A stretch of 64,000 bases of DNA from Bettongia penicillata ogilbyi (GCA_023548195.1 JAJHZJ010000028.1:1928501-1992500); one strand, 5' to 3'. Shown: positions 28,750 through 40,684, counted from the first letter of the stretch. Made by a program: numbers and translations. Notes: a model not told the origin generated them from the sequence alone.

Positions 28750-31120
28750 GGCACTAGCAGTTGAGGTAATCAGAAAAAATTTCATGTAGAGAAAAGTGGT
28801 ACTTGAGCTATGCCTTAAAGAAAAAGAATGATTTTATGAGGTAAAGGTAAGGAAGGAGCGAATACAAACTAGGAGGGCTACTATGGCAAATGTAAGAAGC
28901 TGGGAGATGCCTATGTGAGGAACAGAGAGAAGGCCAGTTCGGCTGAAGCACAGGATACAAGATGAGGAATAAGATTCAAGAAGGCTATAAAGATATATTG
29001 GGTCCAGGTTGTGAAAGACTTTAAATGCTAAGCAGAGTTTGTATGTTATGCTCTCATCAGTAGGGCATTAGTGACGTCTATTGAGAAGGGGAGTGATATG
29101 GTCAGATCTGTGAATAAAGATAAAAATTTTGGCAGCTTTGTGGAGTGGGGAGAGACTTGAAGCAGGTAGACCAATTACCAAGGGATTGGTATCTGGGTAT
29201 TTCGGAGAGTAAGAGAAGGCGTCAAATGTCACGTATGTAGAGGTAGAAATAACAACATATGGTAGCTGCTATGGGGTGATGGAGAGTGAGAAGTGGAGGA
29301 TGGTAGTGAAGTTAAAAACCTGAAAAAGTGAAAAAGAGGAGGAGAGAGTATAAGATAGGATAGAAGGTTTTTTAAGAGGAAAAGAAAAGGAAAAGGAACT
29401 CATAGCAAATGACCTCCATTTTCTTATTAAAGTCAGAGGTAAGGTCTTCAAGTAAGAGAGTTGGGGAAGGAAGAAGTATATGAGATTTGAGAAGAAAAGA
29501 GATTTGGAATACCATCTTTGAGGAGTGAAATAAGGAATTGAATGCGAAGAACGCAAGGGTTAGAGTGGGGCCCAGATGAAATTGGAAAATAGTAATTTAT
29601 AGTGTTCAAAGTCAGCAGAGTTGTGTGGCTTCCTCAAACCCCTTTCATAAACATAAATGTCCATGTTTATTATTCAGCATTACTAAAGTTTTAAAGGAAA
29701 AAAATGGATAAAGAAAGAGAATGAAATGTGGAGTTGAATTAGTTAACTATAGGGTAGAGATTTCAAAGAGGAAAGCCAAGCCAAAGTAGCCTGAGTATAG
29801 GGGGATGGAAGAATCATAGAGAGGGAGAAGAAAACATTTAGGAGAACTGAAAAATAGAGACAGAATGATAGGAGGGTAATACAGATAGAAGAAATTCAGT
29901 TTTTGTTTAAGAAACTGGAATACTTGGGGGTTAAGGTGAGATTCAGGGGGCAACCATCCCTGTATGCACCTAGGATAGAGTTACAGTGGGTGGATCATGA
30001 GATTTAAGATTATAAAACTGGAAATTTAGGAAATTTGAAGGAACATCAACACTGACCTTGAAGTCCCCTGGTATAAAAACCGGGAGCTGAGGAAAATAGC
30101 AAGCCAGGTGCTAAATTCCTTGAGAAAAGAAGGAGAATGACCTCAGAGATGGTAGATAACTGTGATCATCACATGGATAGGTGTGTGGTAGGAGAAGTAT
30201 CTGTTATCATCCCTTACCACATGGGTGGAGATGGGGAAGATATGATAACTGTCTTCAAGTGTAAATATTTAAGGATTGTCATGTGGAAAAATGCTTAGAT
30301 GTGTTCTACTTGGGTCTGCAGGGCAGAAACAGTAGTAACAGAATGAAGTTGTGAAAAGACAGGTTTTGGCTTGATATGAGGGAAAACTTCCTCATAATCA
30401 TTCCTATTCAAAAGTGGAATGACTGCCTTAGGAGGTGCTGGGTTCTTTCTCACTGGAAGTCCTCAAGGACAGATTTAGATGACCATTTGCTGGAGATATT
30501 GTGGATGATTTGGATTAATGGTCTCTATGAGCCCTTCCAATTCTTTGACTCCCTGATTATATGAAGAATGAAAGAATTGCTGATGTAGTAATCTGGTCCT
30601 AAACATGAATCTGTAATGGACATGGCATTACTTTGGCATGATTGTCTGACTTCCTCCAGCAACATTCAGCAGTTCAGGACTAGGAGCATAAAGGTGGAAG
30701 GTATAGGTAACCCAGGGCTGTGGATGACAGAAAGACAAGAGACTAGGGAAACAAGGGTGGAAGACAATGCTGGGTAATGATGAGATCAAGACCTGGAAGA
30801 AAATAAAGTCTGGTAAGGACAGGAAAACGGACGAGGAGGGATGAAGGAATGAAATACTCAAAGTCTCAGTGAAAATGAAGAATATTTAGCAGAAGTTATG
30901 GGACAGGGAAAGAATCTGATCAAAGAGGAGAATTTCAAAGTTCAAGATCATGGAAGCAGAATAATTTGGTGTGAAACTTAAGGTGGGATGGAGACGAGGG
31001 TTGGTTCATGTAAGGGGATTGAAGGGGTTGATAATTTGGGAATTCAGAGTGTAAAAAGAACTTCAACATAAACATTGAAATTTCCAAGGACAATTAGTTT
31101 AAGGGTTGGGCTGGAGAGGA
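28750..31120 (-). mobile_element. Diverged L2/CR1-clade LINE tract
   Basis: The 28780-29250 part is clearly L2 (AGGTTGTGAAAGACTTTAAATGC, GAGTGATATGGTCAGATCTG, GGCAGCTTTGTGGAGTGGGG). Further on, the minus strand at 30045-30075 and 31050-31090 reads as GDFKVSVDVPSN-like and LGNFNVYVEV-like strings, resembling the GDFN box of L2/CR1 endonucleases. Two such boxes about 1 kb apart suggest two copies. A plus-strand L3/CR1 sits between them. The middle (29260-30000) is purine-rich and only weakly assigned. Confidence 0.5.
30245..30565 (+). mobile_element. L3/CR1-type LINE 3' region
   Basis: AACTGTCTTCAAGTGTAAATA, GGATTGTCATGTGGAAAAATG, AAAGTGGAATGACTGCCTTAG, CACTGGAAGTCCTCAAGGAC and GATGACCATTTGCTGGAGAT keep the CR1-clade L3 order. 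The 62-codon frame at 30376-30564 is this repeat. Confidence 0.75.
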
Positions 31121-31128
31121 AGATTTAT

Positions 31129-31369
31129 GCAGCTAGATAGTGCAGTGTAGAGTGCTGAACTTAGAGTCAGAAGGATCTTGGTTCAAATCTGACCTCAGTC
31201 ACTTACTAGCTGTGTGATTTTGGGCAAGTCACTTAACCCTGTTTGCCTCGATTTCCTCATTTGTCAAATGAGCTAGGAGAAGAAAATGGTGAACCACTCT
31301 AGTATCTTAGTCAAGAAAGATGCGTCAAATGGTGTCAGTCAGACATGGCCAATTGATTAAACAACAAAC
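31129..31369 (+). mobile_element. Marsupial CORE-SINE, full length
   Basis: GCAGCTAGATAGTGCAGTGT, TTACTAGCTGTGTGATTTTG, CAAGTCACTTAACCCTGTTTG, AACCACTCTAGTATCTTAGTC and a tail ending AACAACAAAC. Confidence 0.85.
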
Positions 31370-32160
31370 TGCTTCCTTTGATACAGGAGGGGCAATAACT
31401 AGAAGAAGACAGCAACAAGAGAATGTCAGAGGAGGAGAGGTCACTGAGTGATGGCAATAGAAGAATTTGGAAATGGGGTTGGAAAGTAAAGAATATTCCT
31501 CCTCCTCTTGGTCCAATGCATTGCGGGTCAAAAAGTAAAAGAGCAACTAGCCTGAAGAGGGTGACCAGGGATAAAGTATCTGATGGGAAATGTTTCCATG
31601 AGAGCCAGAAAATGGAAAGACTGTAAGAAGATAAGACTCAGTGTGAAGGTAAGATTGTTGTTGAGGGAGTGAGGTTTCTAGAAGGCACAGTGGAAGAGGA
31701 AGGTAACATAGGAGAGGGACTGAGGGAAGAATGGAGAGGGCAGTCAAGTATAAAAAGAGTTAGCCAGAGAGAGGACCTTTTATGTTGGCAGAGAGCAATT
31801 CTGGCCAGGAATAAAACAAGGAAAGTACCAAATGTTTGGAGTTCTCCTTTGATCAGAATTTGGGTTGGGAGAATGCTAATGGTAAGCAGGGAATTCCTAT
31901 AACTAAGGAGGTCACACTAAAGCAGAAGCATCATTTCCCTGCTGTTCTTCAGTCATTTTTACACCATAATCCTGCACTCTGACCTCCACCTCTGAACCAG
32001 AACTCCTCAGTTTATTCCTACTGTCTGCTGCCTTTGTTCCTGAATGCTACTGAATGCAACTGGAGAAAAAATATGGAACCATGCTGACTGAGGGCTCAGC
32101 AAAATTTATATTGCATAAACCTCGATTGGGCCCTCGCTAAGGCAAGGCAATCCACTTACA
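31370..32160. other. Purine-rich unassigned tract; no gene
   Basis: The 31370-31900 part is GA-rich and carries overlapping small frames on both strands with no domain. It may be a worn continuation of the minus-strand L2/CR1. 31900-32160 is unassigned. Confidence 0.35.
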
Positions 32161-32838
32161 CCTTCCTAATGCATTCAAGACTCTACTCCCCATAGTGGCT
32201 TTTCCAAACCTTTCCATCCCCCCTCAAACCTCCCATGGCTCCTCCTATCCCTGCATGGATACTACTAACTCTAGGTCCAGTGTTCCAACTACTTTGCCAG
32301 TTTACACCAAGACTATTGCAGTAGCCTGCTGCCTGATCTCTCACTCAACCTCCCCACTCCAATTCATTCTTCACTTAGCTGTCAAAACGGTCTTCCTAAG
32401 GCAACATGTCACTCTACCTCTCCTCCCATTCAATCAAATTTCATGGCTCCCTATTATCTCTAAAATCCAATATACAATCTTCTGTTTGGTGTTGGAAGTT
32501 CAGCCTCCCCCATCTCACCTTTTCAATCTTCTCATATCTTATATATTCCCACATAGTCCTTGATCTACTGATGCTGATTTCACCTCTGTTCCTCACACAA
32601 AACACATCATCTCCTAACTGGCTATTTTCAAAGGCTGTGTCCCTTGTCTGGAACTCCTTCTCTCTTCATTTCTGCTTCCTGGTTTCTCTGGCTTCATCTA
32701 TGTCTCAGTTAAAGTCCCATATTCTACAGGAAGCCTTTCCTAGTCCTTCTTTATCTTAGTGTCTTCCCCTCTAAGATTATTTCCAATTTATCTTGTATAA
32801 ATTTTGTTTGTACATATTTATTTTCGTGTTGTCTCCTA
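32160..32838 (+). mobile_element. L2 LINE 3' portion
   Basis: Continuous L2: AAGACTATTGCAGTAGCCTGC, GGTCTTCCTAAGGCAACATG, CATGGCTCCCTATTATCTCT, GGAAGCCTTTCCTAGTCCTT, GATTATTTCCAATTTATCTTG and TATTTTCGTGTTGTCTCC. The 122- and 117-codon frames at 32195-32563 and 32406-32759 are noncoding L2 3' sequence. The final tail is replaced by a MIR. Confidence 0.85.
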
Positions 32839-32841
32839 GGA

Positions 32842-33118
32842 AGTTAGGTAACAAAGTGGATAGAACACTGGATCTGGAATTGGGAAGGTCCTGAGTTCAA
32901 ATCCAGCCTCTAAAATTTACTGGCTGTGTGATGTGGGGCAAATCACTTAACTTCTATTTACCTCAGTTTCCTCAACTGTAAAATGGGAATGATAAAAGCA
33001 TCTACCTCCCAGGGTTGCTGTGAGGGTCAAATTAGATAATAATTGTTACGTGCTTAGCACAGGGCCTGGAATAGAGTAGGTGCTTCATTAATTTTTGTTA
33101 ACTTATTCATTCATTCAT
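32842..33118 (+). mobile_element. MIR CORE-SINE, full length
   Basis: Head (TGGATAGAACACTGGATCTGG, CCTGAGTTCAAATCCAGCCTC), CORE (CTCAGTTTCCTCAACTGTAA), 3' half (CCAGGGTTGCTGTGAGGGTC, GTGCTTAGCACAGGGCCTGG) and terminus with TTCATTCATTC. Very well preserved. Confidence 0.9.
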
Positions 33119-33119
33119 T

Positions 33120-34340
33120 CTCTGTCTCTGTCACCATCCTTTTGAATAGGCTCATTTAGAATAGTCTCTAGGAGGACCATATAGAGAAAGAAGCCTCTAG
33201 CCTCAAGCAGAACTCAGCTACTACATTTCCTCTTCCATCTTCATCACAATCCTAGAACATCCTAGGACTCTGGTGGAAGGTCACGCCACCGTGCCAAGAG
33301 TAGTAACAGCGATGCTTCCTTTATCCCAGAGTTGTAACTAGAAATGTTTGTTCCTGGGCCAGGAGTCACAAACTTTACCCTGGGTAAATTGCCCAAAAGT
33401 CATCTTTAGTTGAGTTAAGTTTATGGGAAGGGGACGATAGGAGGGTATACCACCAATGGTAGAAATATAGAGCCCCTGGACCACCAGAAGGATACTGCTA
33501 CTAGGGAAACTATGGCAGGGAACAGGAAGAAATCAGCCTGGCAACCATCTGGTAGCTTCCTATTTTAACTAATTATTATTGCTAACTTTGTACTACACTC
33601 TGTGGTTTCTATGTTGTTGAAAGATGACAAATGTGGATGCTCTCAATTCCATATCCTTGGGACAAAACTTTCCCCAGATTATCCTAGTTATTCTGTTCTC
33701 AGTCATCTGGGTTGTATAGTTAGAGAGGGTAATGAGGAGTAGCAGTCAGTGACAGAAGGCCTAGTAAATGCCACTGCTTCAGAGGACAAGGCACCTAGGA
33801 AGGTTTTATGGCAAAGAAGCATCTGATCTCATTTTCTTAAAGGGATTGGATCTGGGGCTTGGCCAGGAACAGTTGCCTCAGTGTTGAAAACATCTATGTT
33901 TTCTTTATCATCAGTCACAGTAGCCCCCACCTACCTGGATTGCATGGTGATACCTGAGTATATGTGAAAGTATTATACAATTATGAGCTGTTAGCTGTTT
34001 GTTTGCTTGTCTATTGCGTGGACTGCTATCTTTGTCAGTGTGAGAAACATTCTTTGAGGAAATTCCCTCAATCAGTGTAGATTAGCAATTCAACATTTTT
34101 TAATGAATAAATTTTTTGACTTCTTTTGTTTTTACTTTACCAGAATTTCTCCCGATATTCCTCTACATACCCCAAAAGTCATCTTTTGTAACTTATAATT
34201 TTTTCCAGAAATAAAAGAAAATGAGAAAAAAATAGAAAAAAAATCACAAACATTATCAATACATGAAAAGAAGTCTGAAAACATATGCCATGGCCCATAC
34301 AACTCATCTGTTGACTTGAGTTTTAAAGAGTTACCTGGAA
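33120..34340. other. No recognised feature
   Basis: About 1.2 kb with no repeat, RNA gene or exon I can support. Minus-strand frame 34132-34368 overlaps AT-rich sequence and has no domain. Confidence 0.4.
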
Positions 34341-34344
34341 CATT

Positions 34345-34535
34345 GATTGATGACTGTAGAAAGGGCACTGGATTTGGAATTGGAGGACCTGGATTCCATT
34401 TCTACCACTTACTATACTGTGTGACCTTTAAAGTCACTTAACATCAGCAGGCCTCAGTTTCCTCACTTTTGAAATGAGAATGGTCAGATAATGGCCACAA
34501 AAATTCCTTCTAGTTCTAAATCCATTATCATAAAA
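34345..34535 (+). mobile_element. MIR3-type SINE
   Basis: AAAGGGCACTGGATTTGGAAT, ACTGTGTGACCTTTAAAGTC, GGCCTCAGTTTCCTCACTTT and AATTCCTTCTAGTTCTAAATCC. A minus-strand MIR head scrap follows at 34545-34612. Confidence 0.8.
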
Positions 34536-34669
34536 CTAGTATCTATCAGAGACAGAATTTGAACTCAGACCTTCCTAACCTTAAAACTGGCCACCTATTC
34601 ACTACCCTACAAACTCTTCTTAAGCTACTATAATGACAACATTAATAGTTTCAGCTTTTGCCTGTCAAT

Positions 34670-34790
34670 CTAGTTCTTTCCTTCAGAGGTCTCCTTAAAA
34701 TCAGTCTCTTCCAGGAAGTCTTTCCTTGTTTCATGTCTCCCCAAACTTTCCTTCAGTTTTCCTAACCCCTAATTCTCAATTGATTACACT
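34670..34790 (+). mobile_element. L2 LINE fragment
   Basis: AAAATCAGTCTCTTCCAGGAAG, TCTTTCCTTGTTTCATGTCTC and CCTAATTCTCAATTGATTAC resemble the L2 AGGAAGCCTTTCCC segment. Confidence 0.5.
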
Positions 34791-34794
34791 TTTC

Positions 34795-35800
34795 TGCATT
34801 TGTGGTTACTCAAGCAACAAGCTTGGGCAAGGTGTTCCCAAAGATCCTCTGACAAATACCACATACAATATTTCCTTGGATTTCACAATGACAGTCTGTT
34901 AAAGTCATAATAGTGTGTCTTGAATATGTTCTTTTGTGTAGGATCCAGAATAATGTATGTTATGTGCTTGATAAATATTAACAGATGACAAGACAGCCAT
35001 GGAAAGGCATTTGTGTGCTTTAGGCAAAGTCTGAAAGAGTATACCTCCTGTGTTAAAAATTGTGCTACCTGTGAGTTTCTGTCCATCAGAAATTTTAAGC
35101 TTTTTTTTGCTTTAACACATGGCAATTGACATCACAAAACAAATACCCATGTCCGATAGGGAGTGGAATATTCTGGTATTAAAATATGTAAAAATTTTAA
35201 GTGTCCCTCATTGCATACTCTCATTCCCTCCGCCAGCATAATACATTTTAGACATTTGCTCGCTGTACCTACTCCTAGTTGCAACTCTGTATGACAGTTT
35301 TTAATTTACCAAGGTGTAAAATCAAACCAATATACCAGATGTTAACTCCTAGAATGTTGTAGGAGTCCTTTAGAAGGAGTAGATCAAGCATGGCACAATG
35401 AACAGAACCATAGAGCTAGCAGGTCTTTGTCTCAGGGAGCCAAAGCAAGGCTCTTTATCTGTCTTTTGCTTGCTCTCTTTTTATGATTCCATTGGTGTAG
35501 GAAACCTATAGTCCAGTGGAATGAATATATTTGTCACTTCACCTCCCTTGGCCTCAGTTTCTTCATCTGTAAAAATAAAGAAATTGTACTAATACTGTCT
35601 ATTGCTTTGTGTCCTCCCCAGCCCAAGCTGAAATGTGGTGTAACCACTGCCCTGGGACCACCCCTCACCTTAGGCTTCTATCACTGTGCCATACTTCTCA
35701 TGGGCAACTGAGAGCCTCAGCTGTCTCCCTCAGCCCAAGATCAAACCACCATTTTTACCCCTTCCCCCTCCCCCAACTAGCCAGGGATTCTTGCTGCTAG
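34795..35800. other. No recognised feature
   Basis: About 1 kb of unassigned sequence. Frames at 34883-35125 (minus) and 35609-35800 (plus) have no domain. Confidence 0.35.
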
Positions 35801-35804
35801 ATAT

Positions 35805-36060
35805 CTCTGCCTCTCTGTATCTCTCTCTCTCTGTATATCTCACTGCCTTTTTGTCTCTTTGTCTGTGTCTGTGTTGGTAAATGTGTTTCTCGGTGTCTGT
35901 GTCTCCCTTTCCCTCTGTGTCTGTCTTTCAGTTTATCTGTCTGTCTCTCCTCCTCTCTTCATCTCCCTTCTCTCTCCCTTTCTCCCTCTCACTCTTCTCC
36001 TCTCCCTCTTTCTCTTTTCCCTCTCTCTTTTCCTTCCTCTCCCCCCACTATATCCCCCTT
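35805..36060. repeat. CT-rich low-complexity tract
   Basis: TCTCTC, TGTCTGTG and CTCTTTCC units over about 250 bp. It generates three overlapping Ser/Leu/Val-rich frames (35686-36134), none of which is a gene. It abuts an L3/CR1 fragment. Confidence 0.85.
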
Positions 36061-36135
36061 TCTCTGTAACTTCACCCATTGCTCCTATTTCCAACCTCTG
36101 GGGCCAAGCAGAGCAATTCTACGAGAGCTACTAAC
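36060..36135 (-). mobile_element. L3/CR1-type LINE fragment
   Basis: CTGTAACTTCACCCATTGCTCC, CCTCTGGGGCCAAGCAGAGC and CAATTCTACGAGAG match the conserved CR1-clade block (usual CAACTTCCACCCATTGCTCC ... CTCTGGGGCCAAGCAGAACAAG). Confidence 0.75.
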
Positions 36136-36269
36136 ATCCGGGTTCAACCTTTTCATCAAACAATCAAGAAGCATTTATGCCAAACCACAAACTGAACTCG
36201 CTAGGCCAGTCATTTGCCTCTGAGCCTTGGTTTCCACATTTTTAAAGTATAGCAATGGGATACAATAAA

Positions 36270-36338
36270 AACAACACTGGGTTTGTCATAGTAAGGCTGA
36301 GATTCAAATTCTCACTCTGCCACAGTTTGGCCTTCTGA
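36270..36338 (+). mobile_element. MIR head fragment
   Basis: ACTGGGTTTGTCATAGTAAGG and GATTCAAATTCTCACTCTGCC. Only the tRNA-like head remains. Confidence 0.5.
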
Positions 36339-36339
36339 T

Positions 36340-36765
36340 TTCACCCTCTGAAGTCACCCTCTGTTCAACTGTTTTTGTCCCAAGTGAAAATATTCCTATT
36401 GATAGGTCTACACTCAGCGAACTAATTTATTTTGACTTTGAAGATTAGCCTTCTGACCACCTCTCACCATTTACTGGTCTGTGTGTGTGGCACAGACTTC
36501 AGGGAATTCACATAGCTACTATCTTCAGTGTTTACACTCTCATAAAGATTTCAAATCCAAGAGTTTGATGTCTCAAAAGTTTACTCCAAAAGTCATTTCT
36601 CACTTTCATGATCACTGGGATTTTCCACAGTGTGAGATAAATGATATTAAATCTTTGATAAACAAGGATACACATAGCAGGAAGAAAATTTATTTCAATA
36701 CAGTCTAACTTAAGTTGAAAATACAATCTCAATGTCTATCACAGTAACTACCCATACCAAAGAGC
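36340..36765. other. No recognised feature
   Basis: Unassigned. Frames at 36481-36708 (plus) and 36532-36732 (minus) overlap one another and have no domain. Confidence 0.35.
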
Positions 36766-36767
36766 CA

Positions 36768-36958
36768 GCGCAGTGGAGATCAAACGCTAGGGTTGGAATC
36801 ACAAAGATCTGGATTCAAATCTTACCACAAATATTAGATGCGTGACTGTAGGTGAGTCACTTCATCTGTTCTGACCTCAGTTTCTTTATCATTAAAATGA
36901 GGAGGTTAGACTGCATGACCTCTAAAGACCCTTCAAGCTTTTAATCTATGACACTACT
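36768..36958 (+). mobile_element. MIR3-type SINE, full length
   Basis: GCGCAGTGGAGATCAAACGC, AAAGATCTGGATTCAAATCT, GTGAGTCACTTCATCTGTTC, GAGGTTAGACTGCATGACCTC and CCCTTCAAGCTTTTAATCTATG. Confidence 0.8.
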
Positions 36959-36959
36959 A

Positions 36960-38680
36960 AAAAAAGGAGGGAAGATTTCTTGTCTCTTAGCCAGAAAACA
37001 TTAATTTCCCCTTTCATTTATTTCTTGCTATGCAGTTCAGCAGCTGGGAGGATTGAGACGACTTAATCTTCCAGTAACACAATGCCTTATATCTTCAAGT
37101 AGTAAGGTGGCTTTGTTTTCCCCACCTGCCTTAATTGTCATTTCTGGACTGCATTGCTGCCTTTCCCTTTCATATGTAATTCCCTTCTTCTTTTAGCTGT
37201 TGAGTTTTCCCCATCACCATTCGGAAAGTCATTCATGCATGAGCCCACGGCTGAATCTCAGTCGTGTTAATGGTTCGTTTATTCTACTTCTCTTCCCTCT
37301 CACCCACGTACAACATTTAAGGCCTCACATTCTACTGTACTGTGGAACATCAGGGCCCTCCCTTCCAATTGACTGCAAAGGGAATTTTATCCCTCCCTTG
37401 ATATCCCAACCTGGCTTTTATGCTCCATTCTAATAACACTAGTAGTATGTTTATAAGATGACATGCCTTTAATTGTTTCCCTCGCCCCAGAGATGCGTGG
37501 AGTAAGTACTCTAATGGGCTCTGTATCTTCCATCTTTTATTTTTATTGCTAATGGCCTCTCTAGTAATATAAAATGACTGATGAGCACCGTCTGGAAAAA
37601 GCAGAAAAATCGATAGTCTGTCCAGACTCCATATTAGTTAAAAGCAGGTGAGAAGCTGGGATTATTAGATAATAGAATTTCCTCTGGACTTTCAAAAATT
37701 TGGGAGGATATTTCCCCCACAAGCTGTGACCATGAGCAAAGCAGAACTTTCTACAAGTTCAGTTGTTTGGACAAAGGGCACAAATTGTTTGGGCATCACT
37801 TACAGATCCAGGAGCTCGTCTGAGCTGATCTCCAGTAGAGGGCAGTGGTATATGTACACTCTGGGTCAGGGCTCTGAGCTAAGCTCTCTAAATACTGCTA
37901 GGCCATGTCCCAGCCCTTCTCTTCATGTCCCAACAAACCGTCTGACCAGAGTTTGGTATGATTGAGAAACTCCAGTAGAATCAAAATAGAAAGCATATAC
38001 TTTAGCAAACATAAGCATCACTTAAGTTATTGACTTTCTGAACCATTCACTTTTTCTTAATATTATTAGCTCCCCACTGATATCCAGTTTTCTGATGCAA
38101 ACTCTTTCAAGTCTGAACTTTGGACTTCATCACACTTGCCACTGTGTCTTGTATATGGTCTCTAAAGTGGAATCATAGTCTGTCCCTAAGGGGCATGTGA
38201 TCATCCAATAAGAGCTTGGAAAAAAGGATCAAATTCTTACTGCCGCCACCCTCCCCTCCCTGGCAAAAGCCAACTGCAGAGGCTTATCTCCAGCAAAACC
38301 ATACCTATATCTATCCCACACCCCTCCCCAACTCTGTCCCCTCCTTCCAACATACAAGCCCTCAAGTGCCACCCTTCTTAGACAGACACTGGCAATTAAA
38401 ACTTAATTCCTCTTTGGGGACCCACAGCAGCAACTATACAAGAACCAATGGGAAAACTCCCCTTTCCCCAAGCAGACATCTCTGTAATATTCCCTGCTTT
38501 ACCTTGTGACTATAATGGGCTCCCCTTCCTTCAGTGATAACCACCTCTGTACTTTGGAACGGAGGACCACCTCCTCCCATTTTGTTTTAAGTCAGACAGA
38601 TTGTTTCCCCCAGAATAAGATGGTATGGGTGGGTTGAGATCTTTATCTCATTACATTATCTTTTCCCCAAAACCCAACCT
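36960..38680. other. Repeat-poor island, candidate conserved noncoding block
   Basis: 1.7 kb without a repeat I recognise. 37000-37720 is complex and AT-balanced with several homeobox-type cores (CTTAATTGTC, TTTAATTGTTTCC, GCTAATGGCC). 38216-38510 is CCC-rich and gives a Pro-rich 97-codon plus-strand frame with no recognisable domain; I treat it as low-complexity noncoding. No exon can be supported. Confidence 0.4.
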
Positions 38681-39066
38681 TCTTCCAGTGTTCCCTATTC
38701 CTATCAAGGGCACCACCATCCTTCCAGTCACCCAGGCTCACAAACTCAAAGTCAACGATGACTCCTCATTTTCTCACCCAACATATCCAATCAATTATCA
38801 TATGATTTTATTTTTCCTTCACATTTCTCTTTCCTATCTCCTTCCCTCTACCCTCTCTCCATCATGTGCAGACCCTCATCAACTCTCCCTTAAACTATTG
38901 CAATAGCTCCCTTATACACCTCTTTGCCTTCAGTCTCTCCTCACACTGAGCCGTCCTCTGTAAAGCTGCCAAAGGTATTTTCATCAATGTCTCTCACCCA
39001 CTGAAACTCCAGTGGTTAACTATTGACTCTAGGGTAAGAATCATATTTCTTCTTTATATTTATTAA
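38680..39066 (+). mobile_element. L2 LINE 3' portion
   Basis: CAACGATGACTCCTCATTTTC, CAACTCTCCCTTAAACTATTGC, AAAGCTGCCAAAGGTATTTTC and CACTGAAACTCCAGTGGTTAAC keep L2 order. The next L2 block at 39340 repeats equivalent segments, so these are two copies. Confidence 0.75.
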
Positions 39067-39076
39067 TAAGTATTTT

Positions 39077-39303
39077 GGCAGCAGTTAGGTGGTACAGTGG
39101 ATAGAATACTGGTCATGGAATCAGGAAGATTGAGTTCAAATCTGGCCTCGGACACTTGCTATGTGACCCTAGGCAAGTCACTTACCCCTGTTAACCTCAG
39201 TTTTCTCATCTTTAAATAAGTTGGAGAAGGAAATGGAAAACCACTCCAGGATCTCTGCTAAGAAAATCCGTCACAAAGAGTCAGACAAGACCAAATAAAT
39301 GAC
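39077..39303 (+). mobile_element. Marsupial CORE-SINE, full length
   Basis: GGCAGCAGTTAGGTGGTACAG, GAGTTCAAATCTGGCCTCGG, GTCACTTACCCCTGTTAACC and ACCACTCCAGGATCTCTGC. The terminal tail is slightly rearranged. Confidence 0.85.
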
Positions 39304-39339
39304 GGAAACTTCCATTTTGATAAAGTTCATTTCTTTTTC

Positions 39340-40548
39340 TTTCTCTTTACCTAGTCTTCTCTTTCTTGCCTCTGCCTTTGTGCTGCTTGTCCTGACTGCA
39401 GAGAACAAGGTCCAACTTCTTAGACACTTTCTCAGGACATAAGCCCTAATTCAACCCTAAATTCAGCCTTATCCTTGTCTCCTCACTTTCCCTCATCCCA
39501 AGTATCAAAGCAGTTGCCAGATCTCGGCGTTTCTATCTCTATAATCTCTCTATTTACACAGTGGCTATCTTAATTCAGGCTCTCATCTTCCTCCTCTCTG
39601 TGAGATGACTGTGATGGCCTCCAATTTGGTCTCTCTGTATCAGGTCTCTCCCTACTCCAGTCTTTCCCCTGACACAATTACAAAAGTAATTTCCCCTTAA
39701 GTGTAGATCAGTTCATATCACCTCCCTACTCAATAAAATAGTGGTTCCCTATTGTCTTTAGGTCTAAGATAAAATATAAAATTCTCTGTCAAGCCTTTGA
39801 AGTCATTTACAACTTGGCTCCAATCTATCTTTCCAGCCTCACTGTACAGTACTTCCCCTCCCACACTCTATGATATAGTCAGACTAACCTTCTCTCTGTT
39901 CCTCATATCTGACATTCAATCTCCCATCTCCTTTGTAATCACTATCCCCTAACCCTTAAATGCACACACTCCCTCCCCTCCTCTGCCTCTGTTACTTCAA
40001 GATTCAGTTTAGGCAGCACAATCTTATATGAAGCTTTTTCTGATGCCCCCAACTACTGGCAATCATGTTTTTGTCTAGTCATTTTCAGTGATGTCCCACT
40101 CTTTATGATCCCATTTGAGGTTTTCTTGGCCAGAATACTTTGGAATGGTTGACCATTTTCTCCTCTAGTTCATTTTGCTGAGGAGGAAAATGAGGCAAAT
40201 ATGGTTAAGTGATTTGTTCCGGGTCACATAGCTAATGTCTGAGGCTGAATTTGAACTTGTGTCTTCCTGACTCCAGCCTTGGCACTCCATCCACTGTGCT
40301 TCCTAGCTGCCTGCTATTAACCCTACCTCCCAAATTACCTTGTATTTATCTACTTTGTATTTATTTGTATTTGCTATTTTATATTTCTTCTGTATATGTT
40401 TATATTATGTAGATAAGTACATATGTCTCTTTGGTTTTGATGTACATGCCTCCAAGTAGATTTTTTTTTTCTTCTTTTTATTTCTATCCCAAGTGCCCAT
40501 ACAGTTCCTGGAACATAGTAGGGACTGAATAAGTATTTGTTGGTTGAT
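39340..40548 (+). mobile_element. L2 LINE 3' portion to terminus, with nested SINE
   Basis: First arm to 40065: CATCCCAAGTATCAAAGCAG, CTCTCATCTTCCTCCTCTCTG, CACAATTACAAAAGTAATTTCC, CAACTTGGCTCCAATCTATC, TATATGAAGCTTTTTCTGATG. Second arm from 40314: TACCTTGTATTTATCTACTTTG and GTTCCTGGAACATAGTAGGG ending TTGTTGGTTGATTTT. A worn but complete L2 3' end. Confidence 0.85.
40066..40313 (-). mobile_element. Marsupial CORE-SINE nested in L2
   Basis: TCATTTTCAGTGATGTCCCAC, TCTTGGCCAGAATACTTTGG, GTGATTTGTTCCGGGTCACA and a head ending TTCCTAGCTGCC. Confidence 0.8.
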
Positions 40549-40684
40549 TTTGTTCATCTCACATTCTTATCCTCAGTTCAATGAGAATATGAAGCCTACT
40601 CCCTCTGGATTGCTTGCCCATTTCACCCCACCCATTCTTCAGCAGTTCTCAATTCCAAGTTCATCCACTTCCCCTCATCCCATT

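Noticed and set aside
32195..32759. Overlapping 122- and 117-codon plus-strand frames
   Set aside because: Both fall in the noncoding 3' region of a plus-strand L2, recognised by its ordered consensus blocks.
35686..36134. Three overlapping Ser/Leu-rich frames
   Set aside because: All derive from the CT-rich low-complexity tract and an adjoining CR1 fragment.
38216..38509. Pro-rich 97-codon frame
   Set aside because: CCC-rich sequence with no domain, no splice signals I can defend and no known relative. Could be tested by conservation but not supported here.
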